A DNA stretch of 9,711 nucleotides, taken from positions 1-9,711 of the forward strand of contig CAVGEY010000029.1 in assembly GCA_963628435.1 (NCBI GenBank). The letters are read 5' to 3'. The notes beneath the pieces were generated by a model. It did not search any database and had not been told where the DNA came from. It was given only the letters and a program-made list of their open reading frames with translations. Position numbers and translations under genes: made by a program. Shown here piece after piece: positions 1 to 7,031 of this stretch. The DNA comes from CAKSQF01 sp963628435 (GTDB taxonomy: Bacteria > Bacillota > Clostridia > Oscillospirales > CAG-272). Position 1 is the first letter of the stretch. Every line of letters begins with the position of its first letter.

Positions 1-3000
1 AAGCGGATAAGGAACTTCGGTATCGACAGAATAGGTGAATGTATAAGGTGTGATATTGATACCGCATGCGTCACACTTCTTGTCGCCGTCATTGTCTGCG
101 TGTCTGATCTTCGGGATGCTTTCTGTCTTGGTCGTTCCGCAGGCAAGACATGTGTAGGTCATTACGCCTTCTGACGTGCAGGTTGCGGGCGTTGTTACAG
201 TGCCTGCATCCCACGGATGTGCGCCGACCGATTCGCTCATTGCGTTGTACTCTGCGGTTCCGGCAACTGCGTAATTCCAGTTCGTATAGGTGGTTGCAAA
301 GTCGGTAGCGATAAGCGAAACCGATGTTGCGTCACCGTTGAGTCCGGTATCGTAGTTGACAATCAGAATGCCGTTGATGTACGCATCCAGAATGTGTGTA
401 TCGTTATGATAATAGAATGTCAGCGTGATCTCGTCAAGCGTCTTTTCCGCGAGCTGTTTGGTGAGTTCCGCAACATCCTTTCCGCACTTCGCGAAGAGTC
501 CCGATCCGGTCCAGTCGGCCTTGACGGGAGACACGAAGCCCCAATGGTACAGGTTGTTGCTGTAAGCATCATTTCGTCTGGAGAAGCCGTAGTTGAAATA
601 TTCCGATCCGGCGTTGATGCCGATACCGTATGTTGCCCATGCGGTAATGTTCTTCGGATCGATATTCAGCTGAACGATAAAGTCCCCTGATTTCTTGAAT
701 GTGGTCATTTTGGAGGTCTTCCAACTGTTGACCGTAACCGTCTGCTTTTCCGTATCGTAATTTGCTTCGGTCAGATCGGTTCTGATTCTCGTAAATGCGA
801 CCTTAACGGTCTTCGAATCGCCGACCGTGACAACTACGTCCATATAGTCGGGATGCGAGAAGGTTACATTTGAACCGATAGGAGCGGTGAAACGTCCGTC
901 TTTCGTCAGGGTAACTTCTTTTCCGCCGACTGTCAGCGTGACGAGCGAAACGTCGGTGCTGAATCCTGCGGGCGAGAAGGTACATGTGAAGGAATATTCA
1001 GTGGCTTTAACCAGCTGAACGGTTGTATCACCGGTCATAGTGAAGGTTGCCGTGCAAACGCCGTTTTCGTGTGAGGTCTGTACCGCATCTCCGTTCACGG
1101 TGAATGCGTAATTGTCTGCTTTCGTTGCGGAGAGTGTTACTTTCGTGCCGATCAGGACTTTTTCTCCGCTTGCGACCGCCTTGCCGTCTACCGTTGCGGT
1201 AGTTCCTTTAGGCAGTGTCAGAGTCTTGTAGAGACCTGCTTTTTTCGCAATTTCACCGAAGTTTTCGTCCGTGGAAACCGCGTAATTCCAGTTCGTATAG
1301 GTGGTTGCAAAGTCGGTAGCGATAAGCGAAACCGATGTTGCGTCACCGTTGAGTCCGGTATCGTAGTTGACAATCAGAATGCCGTTGATGTACGCATCCA
1401 GAATGTGTGTATCGTTATGATAATAGAATGTCAGCGTGATCTCGTCAAGCGTCTTTTCCGCGAGCTGTTTGGTGAGTTCCGCAACATCCTTTCCGCACTT
1501 CGCGAAGAGTCCCGATCCGGTCCAGTCGGCCTTGACGGGAGACACGAAGCCCCAATGGTACAGGTTGTTGCTGTAAGCATCATTTCGTCTGGAGAAGCCG
1601 TAGTTGAAATATTCCGATCCGGCGTTGATGCCGATACCGTATGTTGCCCATGCGGTAATGTTCTTCGGATCGATATTCAGCTGAACGATAAAGTCCCCGG
1701 ATTCCTTGAATGTGGTCATTTTGGAGGTCTTCCATCTGTTGACCGTAACCGTCAGCTTGTTCGGATCGTAACTTGCTTCGGTCAGATCGGTTTTGATTCT
1801 CTTAAATGCGACCTTAACGGTTTCGGAATCGCCGACCGTGACAACTACGTTCATATAGTCGGGATGCGAGAAGGTTACCTTTGAACCGATAGGAGCGGTG
1901 AAATGTCCGTCTTCGGTCAAGGTCACTTTCTTTCCGCCGACTGTCAGCGAGACGAGCGAAACATCGGTGCTGAAGCCTGCGGGCGAGAATGTACATGTGA
2001 AGGAATATTCACGGGTTTCAACCAACTTAACGGTTGAATCGCCGGTGATGGAGAATGTTGCCGTGCAAACGCCGTTTTCGTGTGCGGTCTGTACCGCATC
2101 TCCGTTCACGGTGAATGCGTAATTATCTTCTTTCGTTGCGGAGAGCGTTACGTTCGTGCCGAGCAGGAATTCATCTCCGCTTGCAATAACTTTGCCGTCT
2201 ACCGTTGCGGTAATGCCTTCGGGCAGTGTCAGAGTCTTGTAGAGACCGATCTTTTTCGCAATTTCACGGAAGCCTTCGTCCGTGGAAATTGTAGAGCTCC
2301 AGTTGGCAAAGGTTGCGGACTGCGGGAGGCTGTCATCAAGACGGCATCCGAAGCCGATCATTGTAGGCGTGCCGAAATCTTCAACGCCGAGTTCGGCAGA
2401 TGTGTATGTTCCGTACAGGACATCGTTGAAGAGTACCGACCAGTTGCCTGCGCAGTAAACGACTTTGAGATTCAGTGTGTCGGTCGATGAGTATGCGTCA
2501 CGCATTGCCTTAACCGCCGCCGAATCGCCGTTCGGTTCAAGTTCGCACTTCCAGTATCCGTTCGGAAGAACACCGATTTTCAGAGTGCCGCCCGAACGCA
2601 GGCTCGCTCCGAGTATAAGGTTCTTTCCGCTCGAGAAGAGAACGTCGAAGCCGTAAGTGTTCCACTGATTGAGGCCGTACTTGCCTTCGGATTTTTCAAA
2701 GAGTTTTACATTTACTTCGCCTAAGAATGCGTTATCCTTAATCTTGGAGGATGACTCCATCAGGCCTGCGAACGAAGTTATGGAACGTGCCGTGATGGTA
2801 AACGAATCATCGTCGTTCCATTTGCGGTCGGTTGTAATCGCATTGCCCGAAAGATATTTCTGAATAATCCTGTCTTTGGCTTGGAAGGTCTTTGTGATCA
2901 GTCCGTCTTCGTTTGCTTCGCTTGCGTCGAATTCACCGAAAATATTCGGGTAGCCGTCATCCGAACTGATAACGACACGCCACTTGCTGCCGGTCTGATA

Positions 3001-4821
3001 TGTGTTTCCTTCCAGCGTGTAACCGCCGTCACGGGGTTTCAGGAAGCTGACTTCAAATCTACCCTGTGCGTTGGTTGTCATCGTATAGGAGAACATCGGT
3101 TCTGTCTCATCGTATACAACAACGGTTGCACCGCCCAGATGGGTTTCACCGTCAGGTCCTACCACTTCGCCGCGCAGGGTGATAAGATCTTCGGAGTCGG
3201 TGAAGCGGGTAAATGTTGCATTCAGAGTAACCGAAGAACTGAGCGGAAGCTCGATTCGGTTTTCCTTGATGTTTGCTTTGATCCACTCCATGCTGTCCAT
3301 ACCGTCGATTTTGCTTTCGCCGTTGACTGTGAAATCGGTCAGGACATAGCCGGGATCGGGATTGATAAGTACCGACACGGTCGGATTGGGTTCGTTCTTA
3401 TCGACAGCGATCTCATCCGGTGTGACAGCGCCTCCGCGGATGCTTGTCGGTGCATTTACACGGTATACCCACTCTTCGAGGAGTGCGTTCAGTCCGTCGG
3501 GATCACCGGAATAATCCACGAATTCGGGATCGGAGAAGGTTGCCTGCGCTGACAGAGTGAAGACACCGGGGAATGTTTTGCCCGCAAGTGCCGGTTCATA
3601 CGCGATGTCTACCAGCTGATTCTCCACCAGATAGTAGAAATATGCGCCGTCTTTGATAACCGTCATGCGAACGGATGCATCACTTGCGTCGTAATCGTAG
3701 CCGTCCAGTTCCTTTATGGCAACATTGTCCGCAAAGGACCACGGATTCGGCATCAGTCTTGCAAAGTTTGCGATGCCTTTTTTCAGCGGATTGCCGTTGA
3801 GGTACATGGCGACAATGTCGGTCATGGTAGAGCCGTTGCAGACACCTCCGCGGAACAGACCGTCGGAGCCGTCAACGCCCTTGATACCGCCGTCGGCACG
3901 CATGGTCACTGAAAAACGATAACAATCGGAGTATGCTGCTTCGTTTTTGAGGAAGATTGCCTGCGAGTGTGCCGCATTGGTGGTAACGATTCCCTCCGCA
4001 TTCCTGGAAAGATCCCAACCAGCGGAACGGGAAATGCCTGTCGGAGAGTTGCCCCAGACGGCATCGTCTGTATCGGGGTTCGTGTAGCCGTTCTCGTCAA
4101 AGACCGCATAGCAGTGCAGACGGTATTTTTCGGCATACAGGTGTGTCAGCCACTTATTCTGCGTCGTATCGGACACATCGCCGATATGGCGGTAATACGG
4201 CATGATGCGAACATTTTCGGGCATGCCGGTTTCTTCGTTAACCTTAATGTTGAGCGCTTCCCATGTCACAAACAGTTCGGCGGTCATCTCGGTTGCTTTT
4301 CCGGATTCAATCGGTTGGTCCGTAACCGCTTTTGCCGCAAATCTTGTCTGCTCATAGGAGCAGCGGTTATGCGTATCCACGGCAAAATTGAACATTGAAA
4401 ACATTTGCAGATTGCTCGTGTCTCCGCCGGCTATGATATATGCAAATGCGGAGTTGAGAGCTTTGTCGTAAGCCTGGAATGAATAGTTAAACCGTGCATT
4501 CCAAACAAAATTGACATCTTTTGCACGAGAGGCGATGTAAAGTCCCTTTTTGGTAAAGCGGACCGTATGCCACACGGTAACATCACCCTCGGAGTAGGTC
4601 ATCCATTTTCTGTCGGGGGATGTCCAGACCGACTCGTCGAGTATGCCGTCGATAACCATGTCATCGTCGTACTCATCTTGGAATTCGGGGGTATATTCCC
4701 AACTGAACGGATTTTCATAATCCACTGTCTTGTCGTTTTCCGACTTTCCGCATCCGGCAAACGCCAGAAGGAAGGTCAGAGCAGCGAGAAACAGCGAAAT
4801 CGAAGATAAAATCTTTTTCAT
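1..4821 (-). CDS. Giant modular surface lipoprotein with CBM9-like and repeated LamG-like domains (3' end beyond window)
   Basis: The frame is open from the ATG at 4821 to position 1: 1607 codons with no stop, so the C-terminus is missing. Residues 1-24 are a lipoprotein signal peptide (MKK, hydrophobic core, FAGC with Cys24), predicting a membrane anchor on the outer face. Recognisable parts in order: CBM9-like domain about 54-242, opening with the typical IDGILDESVW; a beta-rich, possibly ConA-like region about 243-450; an InlB-B/bacterial-repeat-like stretch about 453-538 (NPDPGYVLTDFTVNG); a carboxypeptidase-regulatory-like domain about 543-635 (LRGEVVGPDG, TTNAQGRFEV); LamG/ConA-like domains about 661-844, 1042-1180 and 1379-1517, separated by two linkers of InlB-B-like and other beta domains; then a Cys-rich tail from about 1525. 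I see no catalytic domain in this part. A role in binding glycan for the co-transcribed glycosidase and transporter is inferred. The start follows the GH43-like stop after one base, with AAAGGAAG nine bases upstream. Domain calls are by eye. Confidence 0.9.
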   Translation of the reverse strand, partial: MKKILSSISLFLAALTFLLAFAGCGKSENDKTVDYENPFSWEYTPEFQDEYDDDMVIDGILDESVWTSPDRKWMTYSEGDVTVWHTVRFTKKGLYIASRAKDVNFVWNARFNYSFQAYDKALNSAFAYIIAGGDTSNLQMFSMFNFAVDTHNRCSYEQTRFAAKAVTDQPIESGKATEMTAELFVTWEALNIKVNEETGMPENVRIMPYYRHIGDVSDTTQNKWLTHLYAEKYRLHCYAVFDENGYTNPDTDDAVWGNSPTGISRSAGWDLSRNAEGIVTTNAAHSQAIFLKNEAAYSDCYRFSVTMRADGGIKGVDGSDGLFRGGVCNGSTMTDIVAMYLNGNPLKKGIANFARLMPNPWSFADNVAIKELDGYDYDASDASVRMTVIKDGAYFYYLVENQLVDIAYEPALAGKTFPGVFTLSAQATFSDPEFVDYSGDPDGLNALLEEWVYRVNAPTSIRGGAVTPDEIAVDKNEPNPTVSVLINPDPGYVLTDFTVNGESKIDGMDSMEWIKANIKENRIELPLSSSVTLNATFTRFTDSEDLITLRGEVVGPDGETHLGGATVVVYDETEPMFSYTMTTNAQGRFEVSFLKPRDGGYTLEGNTYQTGSKWRVVISSDDGYPNIFGEFDASEANEDGLITKTFQAKDRIIQKYLSGNAITTDRKWNDDDSFTITARSITSFAGLMESSSKIKDNAFLGEVNVKLFEKSEGKYGLNQWNTYGFDVLFSSGKNLILGASLRSGGTLKIGVLPNGYWKCELEPNGDSAAVKAMRDAYSSTDTLNLKVVYCAGNWSVLFNDVLYGTYTSAELGVEDFGTPTMIGFGCRLDDSLPQSATFANWSSTISTDEGFREIAKKIGLYKTLTLPEGITATVDGKVIASGDEFLLGTNVTLSATKEDNYAFTVNGDAVQTAHENGVCTATFSITGDSTVKLVETREYSFTCTFSPAGFSTDVSLVSLTVGGKKVTLTEDGHFTAPIGSKVTFSHPDYMNVVVTVGDSETVKVAFKRIKTDLTEASYDPNKLTVTVNRWKTSKMTTFKESGDFIVQLNIDPKNITAWATYGIGINAGSEYFNYGFSRRNDAYSNNLYHWGFVSPVKADWTGSGLFAKCGKDVAELTKQLAEKTLDEITLTFYYHNDTHILDAYINGILIVNYDTGLNGDATSVSLIATDFATTYTNWNYAVSTDENFGEIAKKAGLYKTLTLPKGTTATVDGKAVASGEKVLIGTKVTLSATKADNYAFTVNGDAVQTSHENGVCTATFTMTGDTTVQLVKATEYSFTCTFSPAGFSTDVSLVTLTVGGKEVTLTKDGRFTAPIGSNVTFSHPDYMDVVVTVGDSKTVKVAFTRIRTDLTEANYDTEKQTVTVNSWKTSKMTTFKKSGDFIVQLNIDPKNITAWATYGIGINAGSEYFNYGFSRRNDAYSNNLYHWGFVSPVKADWTGSGLFAKCGKDVAELTKQLAEKTLDEITLTFYYHNDTHILDAYINGILIVNYDTGLNGDATSVSLIATDFATTYTNWNYAVAGTAEYNAMSESVGAHPWDAGTVTTPATCTSEGVMTYTCLACGTTKTESIPKIRHADNDGDKKCDACGINITPYTFTYSVDTEVPYPL
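49..237 (-). other. Cys-rich CxxC module in the giant lipoprotein
   Basis: Within the coding sequence, residues about 1529-1591 read ESVGAHPWDAGTV, TPATCTSEGV, TYTCLACGTTKTESIPK and then a DNDGDKKCDACG segment. The cysteines are 1548, 1558, 1561, 1583 and 1586, forming two CxxC pairs. The DNDGDKKC stretch resembles a short Ca-binding, dockerin-like or thrombospondin-type-3-like acidic loop. This motif style is common in large surface proteins of Clostridia. Its function is unknown; metal binding or disulfide stabilisation are both possible. No CxxCH heme motif is present. Confidence 0.7.
269..1279 (-). repeat. Second 1011-bp in-frame repeat unit (linker + LamG-like domain C)
   Basis: This is the direct tandem copy of 1280-2290, encoding about residues 1182-1518 of the giant lipoprotein. 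Its LamG-like half (269-687, 419 bp) is identical to 1280-1698, including synonymous positions. Its linker half (688-1279) differs from 1699-2290 at about 65 of 592 bases. Past the end of the unit the protein changes from the STDE linker sequence to AGTAEYNAMSESVG and the Cys-rich tail, so there is no third linker after domain C in the window. Confidence 0.95.
1280..2290 (-). repeat. First 1011-bp in-frame repeat unit (linker + LamG-like domain B)
   Basis: This unit encodes about residues 845-1181 of the giant lipoprotein and matches the adjacent unit at 269-1279 with a constant offset of 1011 bp (337 codons) and no gaps. In protein order it holds a TDE-GF-EIAKK-GLYKTLTLP segment, an InlB-B-like part (TATVDGK, GTNVTLSATK), a second beta domain (FSPAGFSTDVSLVSLTVGG to VTVGDSETVKVAF), then LamG-like domain B (SGDFIVQLNI to YTNWNYAV). 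Positions 1280-1698 are identical to 269-687; the rest of the unit is about 89% identical by hand count. Confidence 0.95.
2293..2845 (-). repeat. Diverged first LamG-like domain (A) of the same repeat family
   Basis: Residues about 661-844 of the giant lipoprotein resemble domains B and C in layout: an opening beta segment (GEVNVKL against FIVQLNI), a middle YGLNQWNTYGFDVLF against ATYGIGI, a late NWSVLFNDVLYGTY against HILDAYINGILIVNY, and an end FANWSSTISTDE against YTNWNYAVSTDE. Similarity at the DNA level is low apart from the end. Unlike B and C it is preceded by the carboxypeptidase-regulatory-like region and not by a linker copy. The homology is judged by eye. Confidence 0.6.
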
Positions 4822-4822
4822 A

Positions 4823-6988
4823 TCAGTTTGCTTCCTTTCCCAGCACTACAATGTCGGAAATTTTAATGGCAGATTCCACATCCGTAACCTTTTCGGAAAC
4901 GGTAATCGAAATTTCCGTAACCGTAATTTCATCAAAGGACACCGTAGAAGACGCACCCATGCGGATTTTACGCATTGTACTGTCTACATAGTCGCTGTTG
5001 AAACCGATATCCTTAATATAGCATGCGAGTTGGTCACTGTATTTCGCGTCAATCCACTCGGGAGACTTTGCAAGTCTGAACTGAACATCATCGATTTTCG
5101 AGAATGCGTAGTCATAATCGAGTGTATTGTAAATCATCAAAGCGGAAATCGTAACCGGTGAATCGAATTTGAGCGTAATTGTCGTTTTTCCGTTTGCGAC
5201 AAATTCTCTGTCGGCATAATATTCGTGGCAGACAAAGAATCCGTCCGTCAGATATTTCAAAGTATTTTCGTCGCAGTTTGTCGCCGTCACGGTTGCCTTC
5301 GAGGCGACATTCTTCAGCCCCGTATAGGTTGAGGGCTTTGCCTGAACCGTCTGTGTCGGACCGATTCCGGCAAGCAGTGTTCCGTAGGTTTCGTCCTCAA
5401 TCGTGCAGACGCGGTCATACGCATAGAAACGTCCGTCTGACGAGGATGTCGAGCCGTCGGAGGGATTGGCATGTGCGTAGTAAATGCAGAAGAGTTCCCC
5501 TTCCGTTTCAACGAATGCGTGATGTCCCGTTCCGGACATATAGTCGTTGATGTAGTTGCCGAATCCGCGGCTCATGATAGCTCCGGGCATTTGCGGGAGT
5601 TTGTAATAAGGACCGAAAACTCCGGTATCGCTGTATGTCTGCATTGCATCGTAGTTCTGCGATGCGAATCCGCGGGGAGAATACATATAGTAGTAGCGGT
5701 CTCCGACCTTCCACATATAAGGGCCTTCGTTGATAGTTCCTTCATCGCCCCAGCCGTCTTTCACCCATGTTCCGCTCGATTCCTTTTTCCAGAGTTCGGA
5801 TTTTCCGGTTTCGTCGTTCACAATGGTTGCGGTACGGTCGCCCTTCATTGCGGCTTCCAGCTTCGGCAGAACATCGGTTCCGTAGGATGCTCCGCTCGGA
5901 ATCGCAAAACAGTTATGAAGGGTATATGCGCTTTCGTTTGCACGGGCAGCGCCTGTTTTTCCTTCCAGATTTTCGGCGGTGACATATTCATGATTGATTG
6001 TGCCGACCAGCGTCAGAGTATCATAATCGGGTGTTACCATATCCTTCATACGCATTACCCACATGCAGTTATGATCGTGTCCGGTCGATATGTGGCGGAC
6101 AAATGCGAGGTAAAGCGTGCCGTCATCGTCAAAGAACGGGCTTGCGTCGATTGCGCTGAAAATCTCGTTCTCGATGCCGAGGTCATAGGTTATGTTGATT
6201 GTCGGGTTCTTGTGCGTCAGGACCTTACCGTTGAGGTTGCTTTTCAGCCCTGTTGCCGCATAGGTGGCTTTCTGAGCATCGTTCATGTTGTCGACAGTCA
6301 GATCCGCATAATAGTTTTCGCTTTCCACGATGCGGAACGGTCCGACAGGTGTGTCCGACTCCATGACGCAGAGATAGAATGTATCGTAAAAATTGTTTTG
6401 GCTGTTGCCGTACTGCTTATCCTCGGAAACCTCGCCATAGTTTTCGTAGGACAGCGTATTAAAATACATATAATACTTTTCGGTCTTTTCGTCATAAATG
6501 ACTTCGGGTGCCCATGCGTGCGATTTAACCCATGAGTCGGATTCAAAATAAGCGGAAAAACCGTTGTCGACCGCTCCGCAAAGTTCCCAGTCATTCATAT
6601 CCTTGGAACGCAGGCAGGTCAGCGAAGATTTGTGATCGACACGTTCGGCCCCCTGCTCTCTTGTGGAAGCACTTTGCGTCGCTCCCTCTTTCCAGTAGTT
6701 GTTCATTCCGTTTGCAACGTTACCGGATGTATAGAGGTAATAGTAACCGCCGTACTCGGGGTCACGATCTTCGGGTACCCATTCGATGTCGGCATCACCG
6801 CCGATGACGCTCAGATCGTTGCGGTAAAAATACCGGCTGTCAAGCTCATCGCTTTCCGACGCATCGTAATGTCCCAGTGCAAAGCCTTCCAGAGCAATGT
6901 CATTCTCGGCTTTCCGGCATCCGGTCAACGTCGACAGAAGCATCAGGGCGGACAGTGCAAATGTGAGAATGTGAAGCTTTGTTTTCAT
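4823..6988 (-). CDS. GH43-like lipoprotein glycosidase with C-terminal discoidin-like domain
   Basis: This 721-residue protein starts with a lipoprotein signal peptide (LSTLTGC, Cys24), so it is probably anchored outside the cell. Residues about 45-545 look like a five-bladed GH43 propeller. Candidate catalytic residues are Asp67 (GDADIEW, general base), Asp281 (AIDASPFFDDDGTLYLAF, pKa modulator) and Glu421 (INEGPYMW, general acid). HAWAPEV at 158-164 and GTGHHAF at 486-492 also fit the family. The usual DP after the first Asp is DI here, and the gaps between the three residues (214 and 140) are well above the roughly 110-120 and 60 of Arb43A and XynB3, so the blades carry insertions. Residues about 555-720 (NVASKATVTATNCDENTLKYLTDG onward) resemble an F5/8 type C or CBM32-like domain. 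GH43 enzymes usually cleave arabinofuranosides, xylosides or galactans; the substrate here is unknown. A GH117 or GH-like non-enzyme of the same fold is the main alternative. Confidence 0.87.
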   Translation of the reverse strand: MKTKLHILTFALSALMLLSTLTGCRKAENDIALEGFALGHYDASESDELDSRYFYRNDLSVIGGDADIEWVPEDRDPEYGGYYYLYTSGNVANGMNNYWKEGATQSASTREQGAERVDHKSSLTCLRSKDMNDWELCGAVDNGFSAYFESDSWVKSHAWAPEVIYDEKTEKYYMYFNTLSYENYGEVSEDKQYGNSQNNFYDTFYLCVMESDTPVGPFRIVESENYYADLTVDNMNDAQKATYAATGLKSNLNGKVLTHKNPTINITYDLGIENEIFSAIDASPFFDDDGTLYLAFVRHISTGHDHNCMWVMRMKDMVTPDYDTLTLVGTINHEYVTAENLEGKTGAARANESAYTLHNCFAIPSGASYGTDVLPKLEAAMKGDRTATIVNDETGKSELWKKESSGTWVKDGWGDEGTINEGPYMWKVGDRYYYMYSPRGFASQNYDAMQTYSDTGVFGPYYKLPQMPGAIMSRGFGNYINDYMSGTGHHAFVETEGELFCIYYAHANPSDGSTSSSDGRFYAYDRVCTIEDETYGTLLAGIGPTQTVQAKPSTYTGLKNVASKATVTATNCDENTLKYLTDGFFVCHEYYADREFVANGKTTITLKFDSPVTISALMIYNTLDYDYAFSKIDDVQFRLAKSPEWIDAKYSDQLACYIKDIGFNSDYVDSTMRKIRMGASSTVSFDEITVTEISITVSEKVTDVESAIKISDIVVLGKEAN
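4831..4838 (-). promoter_or_regulatory. Ribosome binding site of the giant lipoprotein, inside the upstream gene
   Basis: AAAGGAAG lies nine bases before the ATG at 4821 and within the last codons of the GH43-like gene. The upstream stop TGA (4825-4823) and the start are separated by a single base, which suggests translational coupling of the two lipoproteins. Confidence 0.75.
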
Positions 6989-6992
6989 TTCG

Positions 6993-7022
6993 AAAATTTC
7001 TCCTTTTAAAATTTCACCTTTT
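6993..7022 (-). repeat. 15-bp tandem duplication containing the GH43-like gene's Shine-Dalgarno site
   Basis: On the minus strand, AAAAGGTGAAATTTT (7022-7008) is followed directly by AAAAGGAGAAATTTT (7007-6993), differing at one base. The proximal copy supplies AAGGAG eleven bases before the ATG at 6988. The distal copy has AAGGTG, a weaker match and too far upstream to start this gene. The two copies fill most of the 43-base gap after the permease stop. Confidence 0.85.
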
Positions 7023-7031
7023 GTGATGATT

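Noticed and set aside
64..150. Multiheme cytochrome or c-type heme site from the CxxC pairs
   Set aside because: The pairs are CLACG and CDACG; neither has the His required for CxxCH heme attachment.
217..1884. Two plus-strand open frames (217-690 and 1405-1884) that share most of their sequence, looking like a duplicated gene
   Set aside because: Both are antisense to the identical LamG-like blocks of the giant lipoprotein; their similarity is just the repeat read backwards.
269..2290. CRISPR array or insertion sequence as the source of the repeats
   Set aside because: The units are 1011 bp, directly abutting, in frame and wholly coding, with no spacers, terminal inverted repeats or transposase.
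2881..3552. 223-codon plus-strand open frame
   Set aside because: It is antisense to the CarboxypepD-like and InlB-B-like region of the continuous 1607-codon minus frame and has no family features.
5471..6535. 354-codon open frame on the plus strand, antisense to the GH43-like gene
   Set aside because: It lies wholly inside a gene with clear family motifs, and its product is rich in Cys, Val, Ile and Arg with no recognisable domain, as expected from the reverse complement of a codon-biased gene. No ribosome site stands out.
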